NCBI RefSeq assembly: GCF_037975245.1
Contig: NC_092564.1
Span: 15,131,984 to 15,195,983 of the forward strand
Source: Apostichopus japonicus
Lineage: Eukaryota; Echinodermata; Holothuroidea; Aspidochirotida; Stichopodidae
Direction: 5' to 3'
Length of the DNA: 64,000 bases
A program made the translations under genes and the position numbers. The number at the start of each line of letters is the position of its first letter. Position 1 is the first letter of the stretch. Under the pieces are notes generated by a model, which searched no databases, was not told where the DNA came from, and saw only the letters and a program-made list of their open reading frames with translations. Of this stretch, positions 36,806-49,984 are shown piece after piece.

Positions 36806-39800
36806 ATGGCAGAATGTCCCAGGAGTATCAGTTCGCTTTCAACCATACCAGCAGGTGACAAAGGTAATAACAGCACCATCGACTGGCACGACATTCCCGT
36901 TTTAGCCTTAGGACCGACCGTCAGGAATAAATTGTCCCTGTACTTAAATCGGGAACTGGACACAGCCAAGGACTGGAGATATCTAGCGGAGATTCTAGAC
37001 TATGAAACATTGGACATCCAGAATTGGGAGCGACGACGTGACCCTACGAGAGAACTGTTGAATAATTGGGGGAGTAAAAGAGGCAGTTCGGTCGGAAAAC
37101 TGCTGGACAATATTCACCTGATTGAACGAGAAGATGTCATAGAGGACATTGGGCTTCTCATCGGTAAGTGTATTTGTGTTATCTTCGGGGTATGCGTCAT
37201 AATTTAATGGGCCTTGAGTGTCTGATATATTAGAAGTTAAGGTCATCAGGTCCCGAGTTCGAGTCCCAAGTTCTCAAGTTCGAGTCACTCCAAGATTAAT
37301 GTATGTCGTCCAGTTACAGAGTTGTTGACAAGTCATAATCATGGACGTTAAATATGAATGTAAGAGACTGACTTCAGTCAGCTTGCGGCTTTGATAAGCC
37401 AATGATGGCTTCTTCGCGAGTTCCTTATTGCAGGAAGATCTAAAATACATTCATCAAGATTGGACACAAATTTTAGCAGGCAGAAAATTGTTCTAGAAGT
37501 TTTCAAAAGTACTTTCCTATTGACTCTAATCTTCCAAATTTAAGAAATTATTACGATAGAAATTTATATATACCAGTGTGGATATTTAGGAAATGATGAA
37601 AATGGAAATAATATAGATTTAGTGTGGATAAACTGCCTTTTAGTTCTCGGGGAAGTAAAATGCTTGTTGCAATATTCGAGCATTTGTGACCAGTATCTGA
37701 TTTTCTAGCATAAAGTTAGGGGCATTACCTATGATCTTCAAACAGGCAAATTTAGACTTTGTTCAATTTTTATGGACAGTTCAAACTTGAAGGGCTCTCT
37801 GTCCTGTCACTTTTGTCGTTGATCAATTTGGGTATTTGTTTTCAAATGATTGATTGAGGAAAGGAATTGGTTTGTTTGTAATTTCCTTGTCCAACTGAGT
37901 TTCACTTTATAAGCATGTATCAACAGGTCTATTCCATGGCTTTGGCAACTTGTTTCAAAACAGAGTTAGGTAAAGATTTGCTCAGATACAGTAATAGTTA
38001 ATCATCAAACTTTGTTCATGGATTGCTATGAAACAAAATTACTGGACTATGCTTAGGGGAGAGGGGGGGGAGCTTTTGTACATTTAGTGATGAAAAACCT
38101 TGCAGCAAGCTACTTTTAGGCCCATTCAGTACCTGAGAGATATATTAACAAACATTAACAACTATTCCCTTTTTAAATGGGACTATCTAGCTCTAGCTGC
38201 TCCTCTTATTAAGGTAGAAGCAATTACCTTCAATCGTCATGGACAACTCCCTGGAACAGATATATTAAAGAAAATTCTTTTTCTATTTGTTAGTTATCAC
38301 AGTTTTAATGTTCCTTCACACACAAGGCTGGAGACTTGAGCAAGTCTGAATATGATATCATCAAATGGTTCAAACCCCATGCTTGATTTTTCTAATGGTT
38401 TTCTTGATTCATTACAATGTTTATTTGCAGAAATGTAGCTCTAGCATTTCTCAAATACTGATTACATAAAAACATTGAACCTCTTAAAGGCATTGAAGAC
38501 TCGCCCCATACCGCGTGTTGCCTTCTGAAAAAGTTAACTTTCCGTTGCTTGCAAGTGAAGTTTTCTACTTGTCGCTACAAAATGCAGACAGTAAAAACTC
38601 CCTGCTGAGATGTCCATCGCTGATATGTACACTGTGTTGTGGGTATTGACCGCAGCTGTATGTATTGACTGTACACTAGTGTCCAATTACCGATGATAGC
38701 AAGCTGTGTGTGTATTTTCTGGGATCGATGGTGGTGTCTAACACTTCTGTTACACCTCATGGAAACTAGGTCAGATTACCGGCATCAGACATTTCTATGT
38801 GCGCGAGTCTTCACTCCCTTGAACAGTACCTGTATATGACCTAATGATGGCATTAGTTCAGGGTTACCTTGAAGATATAATAAGAAGGGGTAAAAAACTT
38901 TACTTCCCACTGGCACTACCACATCACAGATATGCAAAACAACAGCCTCTGGACACAGCTCTTTTAAACTTAATTTATGTCCCAAACAACAAAGATTTTT
39001 TTATAGCTGTTTGGGGGACTTTTTTTGTCATGACAGTGATCTCTATCATATTATAGATCTATGCAATTTGTGGTTTGCTTTGATATGTCCTTTAAATCCA
39101 TGTCTAGTTTGTACAGTACGTAGTGTAACTTCTAGGGAAAGGTTGATTACCCAAGTGCTATCAAGCATCAAGGGCTTCACAAGAATCCGTCTTTGGAGCC
39201 TCTTGAATATCAATGAAGCCCTACTTATAAACCTGTAGTGTACCAGATAGAACTAAGTGTATTATATGGTAACTATTTCAAACTATTTCATAGTCACATC
39301 ATTGTCTGAGGGCAAGGTGAATGCAAGGTTGCACTCTTTCTTTATCACAGTGATCTCTACCGTTTTACAGATGAAATTTGGGGTTTGCTACATATCCTTT
39401 AAATCTGCTTCTAGATTGTACAATACTTAGTTTAATTTCTAGGGAAATATTGATTACCCACTATCAAGCCTCAAGGGCTCAACAAGTGTCACCTGTAGAG
39501 CTTCTTGAATACCAATGAAGTCCTACAAGTTATACACCTGTATTGTATCAGATAAAACTACTGTAGATATGTATAAATGTATTCAAGTTAAACTATGTTA
39601 TAGTCGCGTTGTCTTCAGGAGGGCAAGGTGTCACAAAGTGTCACCAATAGTCAAATTGAGGGCAAGGTGAATGCACGGTCATAATCAGGTAATAATTATA
39701 AATACTGTATACCCACTATAAAGCCTCAAGGGCTCAACAAGTGTCACCTGTAGAGCCTCTTGAATACCAATGAAGTACGTCCTACAAGTTATTCACCTGT

Positions 39801-42800
39801 ATTGTATCAGATAAAACTATATGTATATGGTATTCAAGTGAAACTATGTCATAGTCATGTTGTCTTCAGGAGGGTAAGGTGTCACAGAGTGTCACAATAG
39901 TCACATTGAGGGCAAGGTGGATGCACGGTCATAATCAGGTAATAATTATATATAAATTTGTTTCATTTCACCACGTATCTATTCACAGAAAGTGATGTGA
40001 CAAAGTGGGTCAGGAAACGAGAGGAGGAGAGACGAAATGTTCAAGATCCCGAAGGTATCATTATAATTTACTTATATTCTAACGTTATTCTCCTCCCCAT
40101 GGTAGAGAAATTTGTTTGGTTAGAGATGACCCAACTTTTAAGCAGAGATTAAAATCTCTCACTGTTATTGAATAGTAAATTTCTTCAAGACCTTTCGCAA
40201 CGAAGAGAGTCATTGAAGTGCGTGGTCCTGTCACAAATTTTGTTTCTCTCGAAAACTGCATGATATGATCAGGGAAATGTAGCAAAAATTGATTTAATTT
40301 CAGGATGGTTGGAGTAGATTTTTTAGTCTAAATTCATCGTGGTGGGATCTCTGATAGACATATATATGTACTGTATGCCTAAAGATCAATATATCTTGGC
40401 CATGATTCAAAATCATTTAGATGAAGTGACCGCCTTTGTCGGAGAAAGTATATATTTCAATGCTCTCCTCAGGTCTGCAGAGGCCAGAGTCATCAGTGAT
40501 TGGTCAAAGTTTTGTCAATATTTTCAATAGGTTATTGTTTGAAGTACGTATGAGGGTTGTTTTTAAGTCAAAAGGGTAAGTATTGTTTGCAAATGCAAAT
40601 GCAGGGGTTCAACCAACTTTTCTTGTACTGTTGGGAGTCAGGGGGAGGGGGGGGCTAACATGTTATTTCAATATCAAGGTGAATATGTATTATGAAATTA
40701 ACAAAATAAAACAGAACTAATTAGAGCCATGTGTTATTAAAGTTAATACTAAAATGAGTAATCAACTTCATTGCAGTTCAGTGTCATCTTCATTGCATTG
40801 AATTAGGCTTGCCTGGTTTCTTGAGATAAGATCATCTTTCAAACAGCGATGAATTAAGCAAGCAGCTATTTAACTTGAGAATATATTTACTGTCAGTCAG
40901 TTTATTGATTTTAATGTCACTGTACACTAAACATTGTACTGATCCTGGGTTTCAATTCATACTTAATGCGTGATGATACACTGTTGTGTCAAGTCAAAAA
41001 TACATATCACGGTTACATTTCAGATGTTAGGACAAATGAGAAACTGAGAGAGTTCTGATCAGCTGTGTGGTTATACCGGTTATAATTTTAACCAGTACCG
41101 CTCAATGCAATATGGTTAAGTCTTAAAGATGTATGTACAGCAGTTTTTCTACACAGGAATTCTAATGTAACCAAAGTTGCAAGACTTCAAAACTGCTTTG
41201 TACACCAAATTTGAACACTTCGTACGTGATTCTCTGATATATACATTACTTATCCATTCACACCCACACTCTTGTCTTGTAACAATAAATTTGGATTTCA
41301 GTGTTTGTAGGCTATATATCTACAGGGTTATACTGAAGGATTATTATTCCCCAAATAAACCCTACAAAATGGGACTCAACAGAAAGTGGAGAGATGGATA
41401 GTAGCTGTATAAGGTGCACTGTTTTGACCATTGCTGTATGTGCGGCTATCTATCATTGGATGAGCTATGGTAATTACCCATTACTTCCCTATTCCACTGC
41501 ACCCCCCCTTCCCCAAATACCTTGTCACCCATGTCACTCTACCTCATTACTGATTCAGAGTGTATATACCTCAAAGTAGCCTGTATACACTTTTGTCTTC
41601 CTTCTACTCAGTGAGCAGTGTGAGCCCAAACTTCTCACAAGATGAGTTTTCCAGGATCACCATTCAGGATAATGAAGGTACAGTATGTATATATAGAATC
41701 CATATGTGTCTATAATCAACACTAAATGAAAATTATGGAATTTGCTGAATTTCCAATACATTGTGCAGCTGTGATAACAAATTGTTTGCTGTACAAATTG
41801 TTATCTCTAGTACTAAACTCATGAAGTTGATATGTGCAGATTTTAGTAAGACATCCACTTAGCAACCATCCAGTTTGGCCTGTTTAAGCTAGTGGGGAAT
41901 TTCCTATCAATTGTTTGAATACCATGTATCTACACTGTTTGTTCATACCATACTTCATAGCATTCGTACTGACAGTATGAACAGTTCCCAACCTTAACCT
42001 GTTTAGAAAGAGGCTATTGGTACTGCTGATTGATGATTGGGTGAGGTACAGAAGGAGGTGGACTGTGTTTACCACTGCCTTGTACGAAGCAAGCTGTAGT
42101 CCCTTAGGACTGACAGTAACCACCCCCTCTATGTCCATCTTGTGAGACAAGTAATCCTGCACAGTGGTAGGCTCAGGCAGCCTTCTTCTGTTACCGAAAC
42201 CTGATATCCCTTATCTTTCATACCTCAGGCTATTAAAATTTGTAATTTATTAAGTTTAAACGTGACGTTTTTCTTTCTTGCCATTTCTGTACGGCCTGCT
42301 GCTTTTTCATGTTTTCTTTCTTTTTAGTTTTACTTCTTATTCTTTTATGTTTCAGTGACTTGCGAGCACTGTAGTTTCCTTTTAAGGATCAATAAAGTTA
42401 TTCTTCCTCTTACTAACTGCCTTTCCTTTGAAGTGGGGCATTAAAGAAAAGTGCAGGGGGGGGGGGGGGGAGAGTCCACAGTGATCTCCTTAATATGCTA
42501 CAACCACAGGAAAGCAAAGTGACTATAAATAGAAATGCTAGGTCATGGTCAAACATGTGATATTTTTTTTGGTTTTTTTTGTCATGACTTAGATTTTATT
42601 CAGGGGTCATCTGTTAATATTATGAGAGTATATGAACACTATGAAAGAGGAACCAGACTCTGAATTTGGTTTCATATGTCATTAGTCAGCGTTAATGTAA
42701 GCAACCGGCCACATCGACTCTATTTGAAAACTGATGTCGTAGTCTTCTTGGCCAAACAGGCGCATGTCTTATTGTAAAGTACTTTTTCCTTTCTATTGCG

Positions 42801-45800
42801 CTCTTATTTTGAACAAATTTCAAGGAATAATTTATTTCTTTAACCAATATTACTTTCAGCCAACTCACCCAAATTTAACTCATGTCAAAAATCTATTTTC
42901 AATTAGCTATTATGGCTTTCTGGTTCTGAAAATCTGTGATATAAGAATCAATTAAATTTTTAAAATTGGAAATTTGGAAAAAGAAACAAACTTATTTAGA
43001 GTAGGACAAAACATTTGAACCAATTTAGTTTAGGTGCTTGGCACACTGTATCCATTCACCATTGAAATGGAATGTTGCAAACTTTCAAATTGAAACAACA
43101 AGAAAAGGTCCAGTATAAACTCTTTATCGTCGTTTGGCAAATAAACAACTTAAAATAGTCGACTAGTTATCGAATGCAAATTTGCTGTTGGATTCAACAC
43201 TGAATACTGTGAATAATATCCAGAAATTGTCAATTTATCAAAACCACAGCCATAGAAACTGATTTACAGTAGCAGGAAACCATTTCCAGAGAAAAGTTCC
43301 TACGGTGTATTCCTATGGTAGATATTTTTCCTCCGATAAAGGACATTTCACAATCACTTTAACAGGAAACCTCGCCCTGATCAGATAACACTTTAATTTC
43401 CATTACTCACTGTTCCTCACTCCTCACTCTTACCCCAGAGTTAATATAGGTAATTTTTTGTAAGGTGATTTCCCTTTTCTTGGTCGATGGTCATGTGAAC
43501 ATTTTACGTGCTGGGTTCTATAATAATAATAAATCTAATAATAAATATAATAATAAATCTCTTGATTGAATCAAAATAGACTGTTAAAAGGTCTTCTAGT
43601 AGTCATGAACGGAATCCTGAACAGCAAGACCAGAATATCTTTGCAACATCTAAAATCCCAAAATTTCTCACCAACGATAAACCAATTCCACTTCAAGAAC
43701 ATTTCCGACTAATGTATATCCACGATGGCCGATCATTTAAACCACGGCTAGCTCAAATTTATGTTGGATGCAGCGAAGCAGGAATGAAGTGTCCAAAACT
43801 TCTCAGCCTTTCTGTTGCATTTCGCTTCCGTTTTCTTCCTTAGTCTGCGAGGCCCGAACCATTCTGTTACTGTATACACCACAAATAGTTGTAAGGGTCT
43901 AGGGATGGCCTGTAAAATGTGCTACTTGGGAGACGTAGCATGTTTTGCTACGTCTTGGCTCCTGCCCGAGATTTTGTGAAATATGTTTTTCTCATGTTAC
44001 AAATCAAACATGTGACACTCCAATGGTTAAAGTACGAGGTTTACGTTTCTTCATTCTGAATTGTTCATTTGGAAAGCACCCTCTACTTCATGCAAAGATG
44101 GAAACCTAGTTCTTTTTTTTTATGGGGGGGGGGTCTATGGACACTGTCCAATAATTTACCCAAAATATTCATGAACCAGCAAAATTGTGATGAATACCAT
44201 AAACAGTAGGTCTACATTATTCCCAGACATTTCAACCGTGTGTTGTTTGGTACCGATCGCGTTTGGCAAAATTCCACCACAAATCAGCTACTGTACAATC
44301 TACAACAGGGAAGTGCTACTTGACAGTTCAAAGCCTTGTTTGCAGATCTATTGATCCATCTGCCTATGATAAACATACACTCAGTTCATTTCATCTCTTG
44401 TATTTAATTTTAGAATATTTTCTTTTCCATTTGGTAAGCATTGCAGTTGCACTTAATTTATTACAAAGAAAGGAACCAGGAACTTTGCTTGCATTCTAAT
44501 TTCTACCTTTGGTTCAATGTCATTTCCTCTTCTATGATAGTAGCAGTGCCAAGGACAGTTAAAAATACTTTAGGTACTATATTAGATTGAAACAAATATC
44601 TTCAGTCGAAAGGGAAACTGATCATAAAATTACAACAGTTTTTCACTCAATAAACTATCTGTCCCTCGATTCTGACCACCTTTTTGACAAGAATTGTTAG
44701 TGTTTACAATGTATCATTTCGAATTTAATTGACATACAGTGCATGAAATAATGGGGCAGTGTTTAACCATACACTGTTCTCATGCGTCCAATTGATGCTG
44801 AGGACAGTGTGGATGATGACGTTTAAAGGGAGGGGATGGGTGAGAGGAAAAAGGGAGGGGGTGGGGAAAAGAAAGAGGGGGAATGAGAAAAGGGATATTT
44901 TAAGCTTAAACATATATTTGGTTTTTAGTGCTGAGAGAATATTTTCTGATAAATTTTATTGTGCTGATCCTATATAAGCTAGGTACATGAACTGGTGTTA
45001 ACTGTTATTCAGGAAAATGCCTGGTGGGAAGTTGATTTTAGCCATATGAAGTTTCAAGCACTTGCATTTGTTACCAATTGGCTGAAAATTGTGAGATTTT
45101 AGGCCTGGGATATTAATTAACACATGAGTAACTTCCACAAAGATTGTGATTGAAAAGACTGTTTGGCCAATTGAAGCTTTGCATATTTATGAGTCTGTAG
45201 TATGGGCTGAGGAATACTTCAGCCAATATTTTATATACTGCAAGAAGTTTAACTAAACTAAAAGAACTGGACTGCATCATCCCTCGCCTTACTGCAGTAG
45301 ATTGGGTGTTCTAAACTATGAAAGCCACATCTGAACTGAACTAAACCATTAAGCACCGTTCTTAATTATAACTGAACTGAACTAGTGAACCAAACTGTTA
45401 CTGAACTAGGGAACTAAAGTAAAGCTATTACTGAACTGAACTATTAAAACTAAACTAAACTGAAATAAAGTGAACGATAAAACTTGAATTAAACTGAGCT
45501 GTATTAAACTGAACCGAGTCAATGAGACCATACATTCTGTGGTGTAGTTACCAGTGAAAGGGCGTCATAGGCCTCACAGTCTTCCTTTAAGTACTGTACA
45601 TTCATAGTGAAAGTCAGCATTCTGATGATATGCAAACTTGTGTGCAAATTAACGTTCAGGTTAATACATTTTGTAGAGTAGTAACACCTACTAACACTCT
45701 TCAAGAATCTTTACAAATTTCAACAGACTGTTTGCAAATGGGTTTTTTTTTTGGGTTAATTTGTTTTTATATTTAAGCATTTTAACCTTGTCCTATATTT

Positions 45801-47286
45801 CTTTTTCAGATGATTCACAAAAGTTTGATGCTTTCGTCTGCTACTGTCTGGATGACCATCCATTTGTACAAGAAATGATAAGTGTCTTAGAGGGGAAAGA
45901 GAAACTCAAACTCTACATCCAGCACAGAGACCTACTGCCTGGTGGATCCCATACCACTGTCACAGCAGAACTAATAGAAAACCGGTAAGAACTTGTAGTA
46001 TTTCGAACGGTTCAAAAAATAATAATAACTTAAAAGTATTATAATTTATTGTGTATTGTATATGTAACTCTTCCAACTGGATTACAGTACTTTGCATGTT
46101 GAATCCCAGTCGACTAATGCTGTTAATTGGACATAACCCTTTTTATGTTAATTGCATGCTTTTGAGTATCCCATCAGTCGGTTGGTCGGTGGGCCGGTCG
46201 GTGGGTGGGTGGGTCGGTCGGCCGGTCGGTCACTTGACAGATTGATTTATGTTTTGTTTTTCGTGTACTTTTCAGATGTAGGAGGATGGTAGTAGTTCTC
46301 TCACCACAGTTCAAGGAAGATGACTTCAATAACTTTTGTATCAAGTTTGGAATCAGTTTGCAGCCAGGTATTCAACTGTTCAAATTTACAGGTTAAAAGA
46401 CTGGAGAATAGCATTTAGTCATAGATAATTGCTCGTTAGTTCAAGCTCTTAAAAATGTGTCAACCAACCTCTTTCTCTTCTAAAGTGGCACTGATTGTAG
46501 ACAGAATTATCTTTAATTGAGCCCCTCCATTTCCTGACATATACACAAGAAATGCACATATGGATTGCATGCACACTAGTCATTTATTGACCCACTCCTC
46601 CCCCCCCCCCCTCATCCCGGTCTACCACACTAACAATGTACCTCAGTGTATGTAGCATTGTGGGCGGCCAACCCCAACCCAGCTTTCTCACTAGAATTAC
46701 AGACAATTGCAACCAGATTATGCTTATTACTACAATGGCATAAATAGCCACTAAATAATATAAGGCATTTTTTAAATATTTGACTTCCTAATACTGTTAA
46801 GAACCCTAACTACCACCCCCACCTCTCCCCACTCCCCTCAAAGAACATTACTGCAGTATTTATCATTTTGCTTGATTCTTGAGTCAAAACTCTTAATTTC
46901 CTGTGAAAAACACTCTCATTTATGTTGTAATACAAATGGATGAAACCAATCAAGGACACCAGGTCTTGAACTTTTACAGATCAATGATCTGATATTACCA
47001 GTGTTTTGATTTCTCGTCAACTCCTATATTCAAAGAAATTATTCCACGAAATCTATCTATATCTTTTCTTGTATATATATATATATATATAATTTTAATA
47101 TATATTTTATAATTTTCTTTCCTCAAACTTGCAGGAGGTCAGTCTAAGAAGGTCATACCTGTGATTGTGGCTCCGTGTAAATTGCCTAGCATTCTTCAGC
47201 ACCTTACTGTGTTGGACTACACTAAGAAGGACCTCCGTCCATGGTTCTGGAACCGACTTTCCTCTGCGATCAAGTTCAAACTTTAA
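36806..47286 (+). CDS. MYD88: MyD88 innate immune adaptor (death domain + TIR), 6 coding exons
   Basis: Cytosolic adaptor linking Toll-like and IL-1-type receptors to IRAK kinases. Coding exons: 36806-37163, 39989-40054, 41612-41677, 45810-45984, 46276-46367, 47135-47286. They join in frame to 909 nt, giving 302 aa, close to human (296). The death domain spans about residues 28-118 (KLSLYLNRELDTAKDW, RDPTRELL, SVGKLLDNI). The TIR domain starts near 167: box 1 is FDAFVCYC (169-176), box 2 RDLLPGG (203-209) and box 3 Phe290-Trp291 in RPWFWNRL. Exons 2 and 3, which encode the linker (intermediate domain), are both 66 nt and phase 1-1. A frame-preserving skip of either or both is therefore possible. 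The start follows a spliced 5' UTR acceptor. Intron 1 holds a SINE-like copy and three 250-310-bp tandem blocks; intron 3 holds a G-rich tract. Confidence 0.96.
37241..37453 (-). mobile_element. Dispersed about 200-bp repeat, copy 3 (possible SINE)
   Basis: Reverse-orientation relative of 21137-21333 and 26630-26835. The plus strand shows CCCGAGTTCGAGTCCC and a second GTTCGAGTCACTCC, both like a polymerase III B-box. It begins about 75 bp after MYD88 exon 1. Confidence 0.75.
39033..39950. repeat. Three diverged tandem blocks of about 250-310 bp in MYD88 intron 1
   Basis: Shared marks are GATCTCTA(T/C)C, CTATCAAGC(A/C)TCAAGGGCT, CCTCTTGAATA(C/T)CAATGAAG and GAGGGCAAGGTG. The first two blocks are offset by about 312 bp; the second and third by about 255 bp. 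The array ends some 40 bp before exon 2. Confidence 0.8.
42290..42415 (+). mobile_element. Possible retroposon 3' end
   Basis: Ends with TTTTAAGGATCAATAAAGTT followed by ATTCTTCCTCTT, the look of a LINE/SINE tail. The 5' limit is unknown and no coding remnant is recognised. In MYD88 intron 3. Confidence 0.35.
43931..43955. other. Perfect 10-bp hairpin
   Basis: AGACGTAGCA pairs fully with TGCTACGTCT across a 5-nt TGTTT loop, in MYD88 intron 3. Too short for a typical pre-miRNA stem. Confidence 0.55.
44821..44890 (+). other. Polypurine G-run tract in the MYD88 transcript
   Basis: Several G runs of three to five (GGGAGGGGATGGG, GGGAGGGGGTGGGG) on the coding strand in intron 3, able in principle to form an RNA or DNA quadruplex. 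Confidence 0.5.
45250..45515. repeat. Degenerate AACTGAACT repeat
   Basis: Irregular runs of AACTGAACT and AACTAAACT in MYD88 intron 3, ending about 300 bp before the TIR exon 4. Confidence 0.75.
46173..46232. repeat. GGTCGGTGGG microsatellite
   Basis: Short G/T/C tetranucleotide-like repeats in MYD88 intron 4, less than 50 bp before exon 5. Confidence 0.8.
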
Positions 47287-47639
47287 GCATGTAGACTGTC
47301 ATCATTGCAAAGGAAATCAACGAGTTCTCAAAAGTTTAAGTCCTCCACATTCAAGGTATATGAAAAGATTCAAATGAGTCGAACTGATACCAATGTGGAA
47401 TGGTCAATAGCTTCTAACGAATCAGTATCGATGATGTACAGTCTCAACGTGCAGGGAGTTGCTAAATTGGTGCTTAATTATCTTGTGCTCAATGAGAGTA
47501 AATAGAAACTCATCGTCCGGTTCATTATAAACAGGGACAGCCAATTAATATTGGATCAGCTAAAGTCATACACGTGTTAAAATCACATGTTTCATCACGA
47601 GTCTATGACTAACTTGTCCGCTTTAATCAGATGGCTCCT
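47287..47639 (+). other. MYD88 3' UTR / spacer
   Basis: No further exon is seen after the MYD88 stop. The reading frames here match nothing recognisable. Confidence 0.4.
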
Positions 47640-48560
47640 GAATATCCTGAGAAACATACCTGTGTCCCGCCCGCGTTGTTCTTGAAGATGTCAGCCGTGT
47701 TGTAGACACGGTCTTTCTTTTTCACATATTTCCTAAGACTTTTCAAAATGTCATCCCATCAAGCTCTGGTACCTTCCCATCATCCTTAAAATCCGCCATG
47801 GTAACTCCTATCATTAAAAAATCGTCTCTGGACAGTGAAATTCTTCAAAACTATCGTCCAATCTCTAATGTTAAAATTCTTTGGAAAACTGATTGAAAAA
47901 GTTTGCTTCTCTGCAACTTCAAGAATATATGTGTGCTAACTCACTTCATAACTCCCTCCAATCTGCCTACTGAAAGAATCATTCAACGGAAACTGCCCTG
48001 TTTCGATTCTATAATGATCGTCTCCTCGCCACTGACAACCACAGAGAATCTCTTCTCGTCCTCCTCGACCTTGTTGCAGGCCTTGACACTATCGACCACT
48101 TAATTCTGTTTGATAGGCTGCACACCAAATATGGTTTTGAAGGCATTACTCTTAGATGGATACAACGCGGTTTCACCAACCGCCTTGCAGACTGTTACCA
48201 TTAGTGATAAACATTCTTCACCCCTTACTCAACTTACAAATTCCAACTCGCTCACTCAGATCTAACAGTGCTATTCTCCTAAAGCCACCAAAAATTAAAA
48301 CTAAGACGTACTGTGAGCGTTCTTTTCAATTTGCGGCCCCAAACTCTGGAACACTCTTCCCCAGCCACATTAGGAATTCCCCTACCATAGACAATTTTAA
48401 AATGTGTCTTAAAAACTCACTTATTCACATATGCAATCCTTCCATGTATCTTTAAGTTTTTGTTCTACTATGCTGTATTTTTGTACTCATTTTGTTTCTT
48501 GTAAAGCGCATTGAGACCGTTGGTATAATGCACTATGTAAATAAGCATTATTAGTAGTAT
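47640..48560 (+). mobile_element. Broken non-LTR retrotransposon (L2/CR1-like) with reverse-transcriptase remnants
   Basis: Translation in shifting frames gives LINE reverse-transcriptase marks: VTPIIKKSSLD, NYRPISN, KNHSTETAL, LLVLLDLVAGLDTIDH and LRWIQRGF, then after an internal deletion the C-terminal CERSFQFAAPNSGTLFPSHI stretch. The 3' end has GTAAAGCGCATTGAGACC, GCACTATGTAAATAAG and an ATTATT tail. Stops, frameshifts and the missing catalytic YADD region show it is dead. The family is probably L2 or CR1 group. Confidence 0.85.
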
Positions 48561-49270
48561 TATTATAATAATCAAGACATTCCTCATCTACATATTGGAC
48601 AAAAGATGACCTGATATGTAGCCTAATTTTTCATGATAGAGTCAGCGGTGGTATAGGCAATGAACAACAGGGCCCCTATGCAGCAATAGAATTGGTCATC
48701 TGAAGAAAGTCCACTTTTACCAAAGCCCAACCATGGTTTGTGTTTGGATGAGCAAGTTTTGGTATTGGTCACCTCCAGAGGCCTGCATATTTCACGCATA
48801 GGCTTTCTCTGTCGAGGGCAGGATTTTGTTTGCATTCTCATTCTGGTCTTCAGCCTCCGACCTGCTTCAGCAGATGGGTATTTACATCTGTGGTCATATT
48901 CCCCCCACAAGGTCCCCCACAAGGTTACATCAGCCTAGTTACTCCAGAATTAGTAAGTTTGTATTATAAGCAATGTCAGTTAATGCTTCCAATTCTGCTT
49001 ATAAGTTTGAAAATCATCTTTCAAGCTAAATATTAATTTCGTTGGACAATTTAATCAAGAAGAAATCTTTTATTAGTTACTTTTGTAACTTTCCTTTGCC
49101 CTCCCTATTTCCTTGAAGATACGAATTTATGAAGCTTGCGATCTTTTCTTTTTCTTTTTTTTCTCAAATCTGCTTTGCTATCATTCTTTTTCCTATCATA
49201 TATATAACCTTCCATGAAATGTACATGCTCAATTTATCCTCTTTCCAAGGTTTGAAAAGTTTTGTAGGAG
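48561..49270. other. Spacer, nothing recognised
   Basis: A 99-codon frame on the minus strand (48623-48922) has no motif I recognise. No splice-bounded conserved exon was found. Confidence 0.3.
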
Positions 49271-49279
49271 ATTTTTGCC

Positions 49280-49289
49280 AAATATATAT

Positions 49290-49327
<38 letters not shown>

Positions 49328-49335
49328 TTAATATA
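49280..49335. repeat. (AT)n microsatellite
   Basis: Two AT-dinucleotide runs split by a few A-rich bases. Confidence 0.9.
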
Positions 49336-49984
49336 TATGTACTATAGATTGAAAGTATAATTTACATGACTACTGAAAAATGTATTTATCCATTTTTCAT
49401 ACAATATCAAAATATAGCTTTCATAATTTTGATATCAATTTATATATAGTTTATTTTAAAGTATTTGCCAGTAGGAGGTATTATTGCTTGAATAGTATTT
49501 TCTATAAAATGGTATTATCCATTTTACTTACATGATTTTAATACATAATGTAGCAAAATATTGTTTTTAAGTTTTGTTTATTTAAATAGTTATTTGTCTA
49601 TTTATTTTATACATTATTTTTTTGAGGAGAGAGGAAGAGGAAATGAGGGCTTTAAGTGACACCATTGGAAGGAAGGTGGGAAATAAAATATTTATTGAGG
49701 GCAGCATACAGGAAATCAAAGCTATTCGTAATCGTTCAACCAATCCTCACGTGACAGTATTCCTCAAAGAAACCGTTTTGTACAGTTTAATACAATTATC
49801 CCCTTTTTCGTGCTGCGCAACTTTGGGATTAAGAAACTTCATCTATGGGTATATTTAGTATGGAAGCTTAAAAGTGCCATCAACATAAGAACACTTTGCC
49901 CAAATAGGTCAACATTTTTCAGTAAATTGTTAAGATAACATCTTACCGAAAATCAGAAAACTGTTGGATTGCTCTGTTGCTTTA

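Noticed and set aside
38470-38765. Possible dispersed repeat starting AAAGGCATTGAAGACTCG
   Set aside because: It looks repeat-like but has no second copy in the window and no visible TIR or tail, so it cannot be supported here.
43931-43955. microRNA precursor
   Set aside because: Only a 10-bp perfect stem with a 5-nt loop, too short for a pre-miRNA.
48623-48922. 99-codon minus-strand frame
   Set aside because: No motif recognised and no flanking exon structure; left as unassigned spacer.
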